DNA of 60,747 nt from Sporohalobacter salinus (lineage in GTDB: Bacteria; Bacillota; Halanaerobiia; Halobacteroidales; Acetohalobiaceae). The translations under genes were made by a program, and so were the position numbers. Below, one piece after another: positions 43,149 to 51,968 of the stretch (within the stretch, counting starts at the first letter, position 1; every line of letters starts with the position of its first letter). The notes below the pieces were generated by a model that was given only the letters and a program-made list of their open reading frames with translations, ran no database searches and was not told the DNA's origin. The stretch spans positions 1 through 60,747 of the forward strand of contig NZ_JAFBEG010000015.1 in NCBI RefSeq assembly GCF_016908635.1, in the 5' to 3' direction.

Positions 43149-43847
43149 ATGAAAATTAACAAATCATGGCTTATAATTGTATGTTTAGTTTTAACTATTT
43201 CATTAAATATTAATATAGTAAAAGCTGAAAATAATACTCCAAATGATAGAATTAAAGAAGCTACTAAAGTATTAAAAGAAATTTCTAAACAAGAAGATGC
43301 AGATTCTTTAACTCATTTACTTAAAGAAGCAAAAGGAGTCGTTATCTTTCCTAAAGTTATAAAAGGTGGCTTTATGTTAGGAGGACGTTACGGCAAAGGA
43401 CTACTATTAAAACATAATGCAGTTAATAACACCTGGTACGGTCCATATTTTGTTGAAATGAAAGGTCTTTCTTATGGATTCCAAATTGGTGTAGAATCAA
43501 TAGGTTTAGTTTTAGTTATAACTAATGAACGTGGCTTAAATAATTTTAAAGAAGATAACCTAACTCTTGGAGGAGGACTTTCAATATCTGCTGGACCTAT
43601 CGGTCGAAATACAGAAGCAGCAACAGATATTAATTTAGAAGCGGCTATCTACAGTTATTCAATGAGTAAAGGAGCATTTGCTGGTGCTTCTATTGAAGGG
43701 GCTAACGTAAACAACGATAAAGAAGCAAATAAATCTTATTGGCAAAATTCCTTAACTCCTACTGAAATTTTCACCAAAAAAGCATATGATCAAAGAATCA
43801 CTCCTTTAATTAATACTATTGAAGAACTTATTTCAACTGCAGACTAA
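43149..43847 (+). CDS. SYLF-domain (Ysc84) lipid-binding protein
   Basis: A 232-aa exported protein: signal peptide (SWLIIVCLVLTISLNINIVKA) and a SYLF/DUF500 domain. Key motifs are AKGVVIFPKVIKGGFMLGGR, YGKGLLL, and GLSYGFQIGVESIGLVLVIT. SYLF domains bind phosphoinositides or other lipids in eukaryotes; in bacteria the role is unclear, and an envelope location suits a diderm cell. GAGGG lies six bases before the second of two in-frame ATG codons, so 43149 is chosen over 43143. Its 3' end forms part of a shared terminator. Confidence 0.88.
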   Translation: MKINKSWLIIVCLVLTISLNINIVKAENNTPNDRIKEATKVLKEISKQEDADSLTHLLKEAKGVVIFPKVIKGGFMLGGRYGKGLLLKHNAVNNTWYGPYFVEMKGLSYGFQIGVESIGLVLVITNERGLNNFKEDNLTLGGGLSISAGPIGRNTEAATDINLEAAIYSYSMSKGAFAGASIEGANVNNDKEANKSYWQNSLTPTEIFTKKAYDQRITPLINTIEELISTAD

Positions 43848-43859
43848 AAATCTGCAGTT
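43835..43859. terminator. Bidirectional terminator shared by SYLF and msrB genes
   Basis: AACTGCAGA and TCTGCAGTT pair around seven bases. The hairpin includes the SYLF stop codon and ends at the msrB stop, with TTTTATT on the plus strand. Confidence 0.8.
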
Positions 43860-44264
43860 TTATTCCTTAAAATCCATAGCAGTAGAATTGATGCAATATC
43901 TTAAACCAGTAGGTTCTGGCCCATCCTCAAAAACATGTCCCAAATGACCACCACATCTATTACAGTGAACCTCTGTTCTAGTTTGAACTAAACTTTTATC
44001 TATATTTGTTTCTACTGCTTCTTCATCAATAGGCTTTTTATAACTAGGCCAACCTGTCCCTGACTTAAATTTATCTTTCGAACTAAATAACTCATTACCA
44101 CAAGCTGCACATAGATAGACTCCCTTTTTAAAATTATCATAAAATTCATTATCAAAGGCCGGCTCTGTTCCTTGTTTCCTTAATACTCTATATTCATCAT
44201 CTGTTAAAATCTCTTTCCATTCTTTATCTAACTTCTCTATATTACCCCTTTTATTATTCTGCAT
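43860..44264 (-). CDS. msrB: Peptide-methionine (R)-S-oxide reductase
   Basis: A 134-aa MsrB that repairs the R form of methionine sulfoxide in proteins. The zinc cysteines are in YLCAACGNELF and VHCNRCGGHLGHVF, and the catalytic cysteine is in RYCINSTAMDF (Cys124). The ATG at 44264 sits six bases after GGAGG; the frame continues upstream to 44297 without a better ribosome site. MsrB in an anaerobe suggests protection during oxygen exposure. Confidence 0.95.
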   Translation of the reverse strand: MQNNKRGNIEKLDKEWKEILTDDEYRVLRKQGTEPAFDNEFYDNFKKGVYLCAACGNELFSSKDKFKSGTGWPSYKKPIDEEAVETNIDKSLVQTRTEVHCNRCGGHLGHVFEDGPEPTGLRYCINSTAMDFKE

Positions 44265-44427
44265 AATTAATCCTCCTCTCAAAGTCTCATAAAACACAAA
44301 TAAAAATTTTATATTTATAAAACTCTCTCATTCTCTTCAATCTTCCCTATGTATAACATTTTTTGATTATTGACATTCTGAATTAAATCTAATAAACTAT
44401 TCAATAGTTGGAGGTGCTTAACTAATT

Positions 44428-45201
44428 ATGAAAATCGGCGGTAGAGCTTATAGAAATGGTGTCCGACTTTTTGGTCAAAAGTATTCTGTCAAAGCTTATT
44501 ACGAAGATAATAAATTAAAATATGAAGTTGGTGAAAATGTCTTAGCCAACAATAAATTATTCTTATCAGCTAAAAAAGTCCCCATTCTTAGAGGAATGGT
44601 TAGTATTATCTTTTCTCTTTTTTATTTTTTAAAGGAATCTTTTAGAAGTCCAAAAAAATTCTGGCCTATTATTTTACTGATTATATTTGACATTGGTCTA
44701 GAAATTTATTTTAAGTTAATGCCAAATAGTAGTTTTTCAGTTTCAATTTCACCTGTTTTTACTAAAGTTCCACTGTATTTAGTTGGACTAACTGCTATAA
44801 TAATGCTTTTGCGTATGACTGTTTTTAAGGAACTTTTTAAGTTTCATGGAGCAGAACACAAAGCTGTTAATTATTACCAATCCAATAACAAACAGAATAT
44901 TTCTTCACACTCAAGACTAGCAAGACGATGCGGTACTAATTTAGTCGTTTTCTATCTTTTAATTATTCTTGCTCTTGAAGCAATGGGACTAATCTTTAAT
45001 GTTTATCTAGAAGCTTTAATAGCTATTGGCATCGCTTATGAACTTATTTTAATACTACCAAAATCATTATTAAGTCTTCCTTATCTTGTCCAGAAAATTA
45101 CTACTATAGAACCAGATGCTAAGCATATTAAAGCTGCTGAAACAGCACTTGATATTTTGGTTAGTATGGAAAAGCAAGATGAGTGTCAAATAATAGCATA
45201 A
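44428..45201 (+). CDS. DUF1385 (YqhQ-like) membrane protein
   Basis: A 257-aa protein with about four to five membrane helices. The DUF1385 motifs are present: KIGGRAYRNGVRLFG near the start (with GGxxxxxGVxM-like outline), FKFHGAEHKAVNYYQ, then SRLARRCGTNLVVFYLLI. YqhQ-family proteins are widespread in Firmicutes and have no settled function; the HGAEHK motif hints at a metal site. GGAGG lies before the ATG. A terminator follows directly. Confidence 0.88.
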   Translation: MKIGGRAYRNGVRLFGQKYSVKAYYEDNKLKYEVGENVLANNKLFLSAKKVPILRGMVSIIFSLFYFLKESFRSPKKFWPIILLIIFDIGLEIYFKLMPNSSFSVSISPVFTKVPLYLVGLTAIIMLLRMTVFKELFKFHGAEHKAVNYYQSNNKQNISSHSRLARRCGTNLVVFYLLIILALEAMGLIFNVYLEALIAIGIAYELILILPKSLLSLPYLVQKITTIEPDAKHIKAAETALDILVSMEKQDECQIIA

Positions 45202-45203
45202 AA

Positions 45204-45230
45204 TCCCCCTCATTTAAAAAAATGAGGGGA
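45204..45230 (+). terminator. Terminator after the DUF1385 gene
   Basis: TCCCCCTCATTT and AAATGAGGGGA pair around a short A loop. Confidence 0.8.
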
Positions 45231-45269
45231 ATGATAACTTTAACCAAAATACCTGCCTATTATTTCTAA

Positions 45270-45692
45270 TTAAAAATAACGGTCTAGTAAACCCTTAAGA
45301 ACTTGTGCATGACGAGCTTCATCTTTAGAAGATTCATCTAGAACATCATGAGCAGGATCACAGCCTTTATCCTTAGCTTCTAGAGCACATTCTCTCTTAC
45401 CTTTATTTGCCCCCTGTTCTCCGTTTAACATTTTCTCAATGTTTTCCTTAGTTTTTTGAGAGACTTTACCATTTAATTCAGCAAATCTAGCAGCATGTTC
45501 TGCTTCCTCCCACGCAATTGTCTTCAATACTTCAGCTACTTCAGCTAACCCTTCTCGCTGAGCTTGGCGTGCCATAGCTAAGTAAAGCCCAACTTCCATA
45601 GTTTCTCCTTGAAATTCATTATTAATATCCTCTTCTAAGTCAGTACCTGAAGTTACTCCTAAATTGTTCTCGTTAATTAAATCTAATCCCAT
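45270..45692 (-). CDS. Rubrerythrin-like ferritin-fold protein (no rubredoxin domain)
   Basis: A 140-aa four-helix di-iron protein. The iron ligands fit [20 protein letters not shown], then [13 protein letters not shown], and [16 protein letters not shown]. It lacks the C-terminal rubredoxin domain of classic rubrerythrin, as in short rubrerythrin-like proteins of anaerobes that reduce peroxide. A loop with two cysteines ([11 protein letters not shown]) lies between the second and third helices. AAGGAGG precedes the ATG. Single-gene unit. Confidence 0.88.
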   Translation of the reverse strand: MGLDLINENNLGVTSGTDLEEDINNEFQGETMEVGLYLAMARQAQREGLAEVAEVLKTIAWEEAEHAARFAELNGKVSQKTKENIEKMLNGEQGANKGKRECALEAKDKGCDPAHDVLDESSKDEARHAQVLKGLLDRYF

Positions 45693-45848
45693 TTATTATT
45701 CCTCCTTATGATAATTAGGTGTTCTACTAACTTTAATTTTTACTTTACCAGTTTTAAATATATCAATATTAATAATCAGTAATAATTACTAATATTAGTA
45801 TATTCTTTTTATTTAATTTTGTCAAGAGCTTTTGCAAATTTATTCCCT

Positions 45849-46862
45849 TTAAGTAAAATATTCAATTTCAGCTTTTGGAAATCTATCTTCAATTAATTCA
45901 GTTAAATACATTCGTAAATTTTCAGCAGTTTCTTCATCATAAACATACTTGCCAAATCCTTTATGTTTTTTCTGATCTTTTGTAAAATCCAATTTAGTTT
46001 TTGGATATCTAGACTGAATTATATTTTGAGTCTGAGTGCTAAATCTAAACATAATCAATTCAAAACTTAATTCTAAATTTTGAATATCAGTAAAAATTTC
46101 AACTAACTTATCTATCATCTTTTTATACTCTTGTTTCCAATTTTTATGCAGCATAATAGGAGCAATAATAAATCCTACTGGATAACCAGCCGTTTTAAGT
46201 TTATGTGCTGCTTGTAATCGTGAAGTTAAAGAAGGAGTTGAATTTTCAAACTCTCTAATCACATAGGTAGAATTAATGCTATACCTAAATCTGGTCTTTT
46301 GATTATGGTCTATATTTAAAAGAGAATCTATATTATCAAATTTAGTAGCTACCCTTAAAGAAGCATCATCACGTTGGCTAAAAAACTCAATCATTTTGCC
46401 TAATGTTCCAGTAATGTGTTCTAAAGCAACAGGATCAGAGGAACTACTAGCTTCAAAAGTAGTTACTGATTTCTCACTCTTTTTTATATGCTTTCTAATC
46501 GCATCTAAAATTTCATCTATATTAACATAGACTCTAGGATAAACCGCCGAACCTAAATTAGTAGCTAAATAACAGTACTCACATTTACCCGGACAGCTAG
46601 TATTTACTACTACTCTATAATCTGCCGAAGGCTGACAAGATTTAAAACGAAGCGTCTTCTTAACTCCTACCACTAATGTCTCCTTGGCTTTTTTAAATAA
46701 CTCCAACGGCGACATTTCTTCTTCCCATTCAACCCTATTATGAGACTCAATCATCTCTACTGATATTCCTTTATCTTTATATCTTGTTTTGATTTCAACT
46801 CCTAAATCATAATCAAGAGCCTGATTTTCGATTAAAACCAATTTAGGTTCAAAAACTTTCAT
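45849..46862 (-). CDS. Spore photoproduct lyase homologue lacking the H-donor cysteine
   Basis: A 337-aa radical SAM protein of the SplB family, which reverses the thymine photoproduct of UV-irradiated spores. Cys90, Cys94 and Cys97 (SCPGKCEYCYLA) bind the [4Fe-4S] cluster, at the same positions as in Bacillus subtilis. Tyr96 and Tyr98 are also kept. However, the segment that holds the hydrogen-donating Cys141 in B. subtilis (FEAACTSD) reads FEASSSSD here, so serine replaces it. A TGA/ATG overlap couples it to the zinc-ribbon gene upstream. Activity may be altered, or the substrate may differ. Confidence 0.88.
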   Translation of the reverse strand: MKVFEPKLVLIENQALDYDLGVEIKTRYKDKGISVEMIESHNRVEWEEEMSPLELFKKAKETLVVGVKKTLRFKSCQPSADYRVVVNTSCPGKCEYCYLATNLGSAVYPRVYVNIDEILDAIRKHIKKSEKSVTTFEASSSSDPVALEHITGTLGKMIEFFSQRDDASLRVATKFDNIDSLLNIDHNQKTRFRYSINSTYVIREFENSTPSLTSRLQAAHKLKTAGYPVGFIIAPIMLHKNWKQEYKKMIDKLVEIFTDIQNLELSFELIMFRFSTQTQNIIQSRYPKTKLDFTKDQKKHKGFGKYVYDEETAENLRMYLTELIEDRFPKAEIEYFT

Positions 46863-47332
46863 TCTTTTAACTCTTCTTTCAATTCAAATTCCGTATCACC
46901 TAAATCTTTAATTAACAATTGATACAATTGATGGGCTTCATTTCCTTTAAAAAACTCAAAATCAAGAATATAATTACAGTGCTGACAGGTATCAATAATT
47001 ATAATTTCAACTGGAGAAATTGGGTTCTTTTTAATATTAATTAAGCTATAATAAGGCAAGCGGATAACTCGCTTATTATGCGATAAATCATTTTTACAAG
47101 AAGGACAAATAACATGTTCATATTCAATTTTAGAAATAATAGTTGCTAACTTATCTATTTTTAAATTAGTTAATAACTTCTTTTGATCTGTAATTATATC
47201 TTTAGTTGTCTCCGCTAATAAATTGTCATTATTCACTCCAAATTGAACTTCCTGATCATTTAATTCATCTAACAATCTATATGCCTCTTTTAATTCAAAT
47301 TTTACTTCCTTAATCAAACGATTAATTAACAT
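46859..47332 (-). CDS. Zinc-ribbon protein coupled to the spore photoproduct lyase gene
   Basis: A 157-aa soluble protein. Residues 1-70 are helical and charged. Two CxxC pairs (ICPSCKNDL near 75-78 and DTCQHCNYIL near 114-117) form a likely zinc ribbon, with a beta-rich stretch (RVIRLPYYSLINIKKN) between. The C-terminal tail is acidic. Its stop overlaps the lyase start by 4 bp, a sign of coupled translation. It is not SplA (79 aa, TRAP-like) and no family is recognised. A DNA- or partner-binding role beside a DNA repair enzyme is inference. Confidence 0.7.
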   Translation of the reverse strand: MLINRLIKEVKFELKEAYRLLDELNDQEVQFGVNNDNLLAETTKDIITDQKKLLTNLKIDKLATIISKIEYEHVICPSCKNDLSHNKRVIRLPYYSLINIKKNPISPVEIIIIDTCQHCNYILDFEFFKGNEAHQLYQLLIKDLGDTEFELKEELKE

Positions 47333-47456
47333 AACTTGAATTTCAGCTCCTCACTAGAACATTAAATCTATCTCTTTGTGAATTTAGTTTTATAAATCAT
47401 AATCAATATTATACTTCTATTATGTTATAAAATACTGGATTAATTACAAATAAAAA

Positions 47457-47482
47457 AAGCATCTGCCTAATGGCAGATGCTT
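47457..47482 (-). terminator. Terminator after the malic-enzyme-like gene
   Basis: AAGCATCTGCC and GGCAGATGCTT pair around TAAT, with TTTTTTA beyond on the minus strand. Confidence 0.88.
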
Positions 47483-47486
47483 AACT

Positions 47487-48722
47487 TTAATCTAACAGAT
47501 GTTCCATAACTTCTAATGGTAAATCATCCCTATTTTTTAATTTATCAGCAGTAGTCTTGGTATTAGTTACTACCTTCATTATTGCTTCAGTTGTTTTCAT
47601 CATTACTTTCGGGTCAAACGCATTAGGAAGAATATTATCTAGCGCAGGTTCATCTACTAGACTGGCTAAAACCCTAGCAATAACTAATTGAACTTCCTGT
47701 GAAAGACGTTTTTTTCTACTGTGAAGCAGTCCTTTAATTAAACCTGGAAAGACTAATTGACTATTGATCTGCTTACCTTCACTGAAATTTGAAGTTGAAA
47801 TAGCTTTTATACCATTTGAATTATCTGTTTGAGAAGTAACTTCTAAAATTGAATCGGCCAAAGAAAAGATAATTGGATCTTCTTTCATTTCCTGAATCAC
47901 TTGTTGATTCTGTATATCTTCAAGTCCATTCCCCAGTAAAACATCAGCTCCAACTATAGATTGTTTTAAATTATCTTCCATTATATTAACTCTAGATTCT
48001 TGGGTTATTTTCTCTTTAATTAAATCAAATTCACTATCATTTGATTGTAAAATTTTAAACTTATCATAAAGAATAATTTCTTTTACATCAGCTGTCAATA
48101 ATAACTCAATAATTGCTAAATTAACAACTTCACTTCCAGCTATTACTACTCTTAAATCTTCTAAAGACTTATCTATAACCTTTACAGCATTATATAAAGC
48201 AGCTAAAACAACAATTGCTCTTCCTAGTTGGTCATCATGATAAATAGGAATCGACAATTCACTCTGTAGTCTACACTGTAATTCAATACAATCTTGAACA
48301 ACAATATCTTCTAAAAAGATTGCTCCATATGCTGGAGCTAAACTCTTAATTGTAGTAGCTAACTCATTTACATCTGTTGTATTTAAACAGATAGGAACTG
48401 CCTCTACCTTACCATACTTCTTTAATAGTTTAACTTTACTTTCTACAATCGGCAATACTGCTTCCGCTCCCACTTCACCTAGATCTAAAACTGACGAACC
48501 GTTAGAAACAACAGCTACTCTGTTACCTTTATTAGTATATTTATAAACTTTTTCTGGATCATCAATTATTGCTTGTAAAAAATCAGTCCTATTTTTTATC
48601 TTTTTTCTTTTTTTAGCTTTCCTCCGCTGATTACTTTTCTCTTCTAATTTATCCTGAATTTCTTTTTTCTCTTTTTTTTCTGGCATTTCATATCCCATTA
48701 ATGCATCTTCTTTAATTATCAT
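47487..48722 (-). CDS. Malic-enzyme-like protein, probable pseudoenzyme
   Basis: A 411-aa homologue of NAD(P)-malic enzyme. KYTNKGNRVAVVSNGSSVLD, LGEVGAEAVLPIVESK, CLNTTDVNEL and FLEDIV are clear family text. But the start is replaced by a Lys/Arg-rich coil (15-45), so the catalytic tyrosine segment (YTPGV) is gone. DDQHGTA is changed to DDQLGRA, and the NAD-binding glycine motif (GAGAAG) reads GSEVVN. Catalysis is therefore unlikely. The ATG at 48722 follows GGAGG by eight bases. The frame is intact over its full length, which points to a kept non-catalytic role. It lies just after three M42 peptidase genes. Confidence 0.8.
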   Translation of the reverse strand: MIIKEDALMGYEMPEKKEKKEIQDKLEEKSNQRRKAKKRKKIKNRTDFLQAIIDDPEKVYKYTNKGNRVAVVSNGSSVLDLGEVGAEAVLPIVESKVKLLKKYGKVEAVPICLNTTDVNELATTIKSLAPAYGAIFLEDIVVQDCIELQCRLQSELSIPIYHDDQLGRAIVVLAALYNAVKVIDKSLEDLRVVIAGSEVVNLAIIELLLTADVKEIILYDKFKILQSNDSEFDLIKEKITQESRVNIMEDNLKQSIVGADVLLGNGLEDIQNQQVIQEMKEDPIIFSLADSILEVTSQTDNSNGIKAISTSNFSEGKQINSQLVFPGLIKGLLHSRKKRLSQEVQLVIARVLASLVDEPALDNILPNAFDPKVMMKTTEAIMKVVTNTKTTADKLKNRDDLPLEVMEHLLD

Positions 48723-48803
48723 ATTCACTACCTCCTATTCCAGCTTATTGAAAATCTCCAAAATAAGAAATTATATCTTTTTATATTTACTGGCTATAAT
48801 CAT

Positions 48804-49793
48804 CTATTCAATAGTTTCCTGTAAAAAACTGTTTAATAGCTTAACACCATTCTTTACATCATCGTAATCTACTAATTCACTCGGAGTATGAATATAACGG
48901 GCCGGAATAGACAATACACCTGTTGGCACTCCTCCACGTGTTAAATGAATACTTCCAGCATCAGTACCACCAAACTCTAAAACTTCCAATTGATAAGGAA
49001 TTTCTTCTCGTTCTGCTACTGATACCATTAAATCCTTAACCTTAGGATGGGTAATCACTGACCTATCCTTCACCTTAATTGCCGGACCTTCTCCTAATGA
49101 AACTGCCATTTTTCTTGCTTCTGGCGTATCACCAGTTCTAGTTACATCAATAGCAAGACCTAAATCAGGATTAATACCGAAAGCCGAAGTCTGAGCTCCT
49201 CTAATTCCTACCTCTTCCTGAACAGTAAAAACAAAATAAGTATCATTAGCTAAATTTGAAACATTCTTAATAACTTCAATCAAAAGAGCACAACCAATCC
49301 TATCATCTAGTGATTTAGCAAGTAACTTATCCCCTAAATTAGAGAAGTCACGTTTATAAGTAGCTACATCACCAATATTAATCTGTTCTTTTACAGCTTC
49401 TTTACTATCTAATCCTACATCAATATACATTTTACTAAACTCTAATTCTTTGATACTATCAAGTTTTTCTTTGCCAATAACTCCTTCTAAACCATTACCA
49501 AAGACTACTCTTTCTCCTAATAATATATAGGGCGAAATACCACCGACATTAGAAAATCTAACAAATCCATCTTCATCAATATGAGTAGTTATTAAACCTA
49601 TCTCATCCATATGAGCAGCTAACATTACCTTTTTATTACTTTTTCCTTCTTTTAGTGCAATTAAATTACCCAGTTTATCTATTCTAATCTCATCAACTTC
49701 AGATTCAATCTCTGACTTAATTAATTCTGTTACTTCATTCTCATGTCCTGAAGGTCCATATGCTTCTGTTAAACGTTTAATTACTTCTTTCAA
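48804..49793 (-). CDS. M42-family aminopeptidase, third of three
   Basis: A 329-aa dinuclear-zinc aminopeptidase of the TET/glutamyl-aminopeptidase type. Metal and catalytic sites are AAHMDEIGL, LDDRIGC, VQEEVGIRGA, LAIDVTRTGD and GGTDAGSIH. The start is a TTG eight bases after AGGAGG, and the gene overlaps the previous one by 17 bp. Such enzymes form 12-subunit shells that finish peptide breakdown in the cytoplasm. It is the shortest of three tandem paralogues. Confidence 0.9.
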   Translation of the reverse strand: MKEVIKRLTEAYGPSGHENEVTELIKSEIESEVDEIRIDKLGNLIALKEGKSNKKVMLAAHMDEIGLITTHIDEDGFVRFSNVGGISPYILLGERVVFGNGLEGVIGKEKLDSIKELEFSKMYIDVGLDSKEAVKEQINIGDVATYKRDFSNLGDKLLAKSLDDRIGCALLIEVIKNVSNLANDTYFVFTVQEEVGIRGAQTSAFGINPDLGLAIDVTRTGDTPEARKMAVSLGEGPAIKVKDRSVITHPKVKDLMVSVAEREEIPYQLEVLEFGGTDAGSIHLTRGGVPTGVLSIPARYIHTPSELVDYDDVKNGVKLLNSFLQETIE

Positions 49794-50814
49794 GACTAAT
49801 ACCTCCTTGGGCTAATTTTACACAAAATTTATCAACCAAATCATTAACTGCCTGGTAATCACTTAAATCCAACATAGAAGCTGGCGAATGTATATAACGT
49901 ACAGGAACAGAAATAACAGCTGTTGGAATACCTTCTTTTAAAAGATGAATGCGACCAGCATCAGTTCCTGCAGATGTGGACTTTCTAAACTGATAATCTA
50001 TTTCTTCATCTTTCGCTATAGTAATAAGTTCCTGTAATAAACTACGATTAGGAATTATCGTAGCATCCATTACTGTTAAAGCGGGTCCATCTCCAACTAT
50101 AGTAGAATAATCATGTTCTTTACTTTCCGGTACATCAGAAGCAGTAGTTCCTTCCAAAACTAAAGCTAAATCAGGATTAAGATCATAAACAGCAGGCCCT
50201 ACTCCTCTAAGTCCCACTTCTTCCTGCACAGAAAAGACACCATAGAAAGGAAAATCATAATCCTGTTGTAATAAATCTATTAATAGCGAACAACCAACTC
50301 GATTATCAAAAGCTTTTCCTTTTACTGTTTCTTTACTTAATTGAGAAAATTTTGTATTAAAAGTAGCAGTATCACCTATCTCTACTAATTCCTTAGCTAC
50401 TTTTTCATCTTTAGCTCCAATATCAATATATAGCTGTTTAATTTTAAGCGGCTTCTTTCTTTCAGCAGGTTCCTGTAAATGAATAGCTTTAGCACCTATA
50501 ACGCCTGGAACCTTATCATCACCAATTACTACTTGTTTTGATACTAAAATTCTTTTATCTACAGCTCCTACTGGTTTAAAACTTAAAAGTCCATTCTTCT
50601 CTATATTTGTAACCATCAATCCAATTTCATCCATATGAGCAGCAATTAATAATGATGGCAATGATTTATTGCCTTTTTTATGGACAATTAAATTGCCTAA
50701 TGTATCAGTTTTGACCTCATCAACATAATCAGTTACTTCTTCCTTAATTAGATTTCTAACTTCATTTTCAGCTCCTGAAACACCCATAGCCTCAGATAAC
50801 TCACCTAAAAACAT
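49777..50814 (-). CDS. M42-family aminopeptidase, second of three
   Basis: A 345-aa paralogue with AAHMDEIGL, FDNRVGC, VQEEVGLRGV and GTDAGRIH. Two sites differ from its neighbours: the metal-ligand aspartate region reads LALVLEGTTASDVP, with Glu where the others have Asp, and the bridging motif is FDN rather than LDD. The Glu form is seen in YsdC/FrvX-type M42 proteins, so its specificity probably differs. AGGAGG-like GGAGGG precedes the ATG. It overlaps both neighbours (10 and 17 bp). Confidence 0.9.
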   Translation of the reverse strand: MFLGELSEAMGVSGAENEVRNLIKEEVTDYVDEVKTDTLGNLIVHKKGNKSLPSLLIAAHMDEIGLMVTNIEKNGLLSFKPVGAVDKRILVSKQVVIGDDKVPGVIGAKAIHLQEPAERKKPLKIKQLYIDIGAKDEKVAKELVEIGDTATFNTKFSQLSKETVKGKAFDNRVGCSLLIDLLQQDYDFPFYGVFSVQEEVGLRGVGPAVYDLNPDLALVLEGTTASDVPESKEHDYSTIVGDGPALTVMDATIIPNRSLLQELITIAKDEEIDYQFRKSTSAGTDAGRIHLLKEGIPTAVISVPVRYIHSPASMLDLSDYQAVNDLVDKFCVKLAQGGISLERSN

Positions 50815-51863
50815 CTTAATCCCTCCACAAACTCAGAATCAATCTGACTTACAAAGTTAGCCAACAGACGACCAGCCTGTTTGATATCTGTTAAATCTAA
50901 GGTTTCTACAGAAGTATGCATATAACGTAGAGGAATTGAAATTAAGGCAGTTGGAATTCCGCTTCTAGCAACTTGAACAGCAAAGGCATCTGTACCGCGA
51001 GGAGTAGTTTCAGCATTAATTTGGTAGGGAATATCATATTCTTCAGCTGTCTCCTTTAACTTTTCATGTAATTTAGGATGTACCTGAGGTCCTAAAACAA
51101 TTACTGAACCATCACCTAACTCCGCCGTATCTTCATCAGATGTCCCCGGCATTTTACCATGACCAACATCAATCACAATTCCAATATCAGGTACAATATT
51201 GTAAGTACTAGTAGTTGCACCTCTAACTCCTACTTCTTCCTGAACAGTTGCAACTGAATAAAGATCAGCTTCATGATATAAACGCTGTAATTCTTTTAAA
51301 CATTCCAACATTACTGTTACACCTGCTCTATCATCTAACGCCTTACCAGTAACTCTATTTCCATCTAACTCACTAAATTCACGCTCAGTCACTACTAAAT
51401 CACCTACTGAGATCAAATCCTTTACTTCTTTTTCTCCTCTCCCCACATCAATATGCATATCTTTTACCTTAATTGCTCTATTTCTCTCCTTCTTATTTTG
51501 AACATGAGGTGGTTTAGCACCAATAATCCCACTAACCACTTCCTTACCATATACAGAAACCTCTTGGCCTATTAATGTTCTCTGGTCAATACCACCTACC
51601 GTAGTAAACTTAATAAAACCATCATCGTCTATATCCTTAACCATTAAGCCAATTTCATCCATATGAGCCGCTAACATAATCTTAGGCTTATCTGCACTAC
51701 TTCCTTCTCCCTTTTTTAAAGTAATTAAATTACCTAATGTATCAGTTTTTATTTCATCAGTAAAATTACTTAATATATCTTTTATAACTTTTGAAATTTT
51801 TTTCTCTCCACCTGAAATCCCAGTATAATTAGACAACTCTTCAAGAAATTCTTTATTTTCCAA
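50805..51863 (-). CDS. M42-family aminopeptidase, first of three
   Basis: A 352-aa paralogue and first gene of the tandem set. Motifs: AAHMDEIGL, LDDRAGV, VQEEVGVRGA, IVIDVGHGKMPG and RGTDAFAVQ. The start is TTG, seven bases after GGGAGG. All three genes are translationally linked by overlaps, so they could form mixed TET shells of complementary specificity. Peptide and amino-acid use suits the tryptophanase elsewhere in the window. Confidence 0.9.
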   Translation of the reverse strand: MENKEFLEELSNYTGISGGEKKISKVIKDILSNFTDEIKTDTLGNLITLKKGEGSSADKPKIMLAAHMDEIGLMVKDIDDDGFIKFTTVGGIDQRTLIGQEVSVYGKEVVSGIIGAKPPHVQNKKERNRAIKVKDMHIDVGRGEKEVKDLISVGDLVVTEREFSELDGNRVTGKALDDRAGVTVMLECLKELQRLYHEADLYSVATVQEEVGVRGATTSTYNIVPDIGIVIDVGHGKMPGTSDEDTAELGDGSVIVLGPQVHPKLHEKLKETAEEYDIPYQINAETTPRGTDAFAVQVARSGIPTALISIPLRYMHTSVETLDLTDIKQAGRLLANFVSQIDSEFVEGLRCF

Positions 51864-51968
51864 ACTTAGTCCTCCCTTCGAAACTTAAAATTATTGGATA
51901 CCGAATCATTGAATATATAAATAATTACATACTGATAATAATATTAACATCTTAAAAAGGGGGTAAAT

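Noticed and set aside
46859-47332. SplA, the TRAP-like regulator of the lyase operon
   Set aside because: Twice the length of SplA and built around two CxxC pairs.
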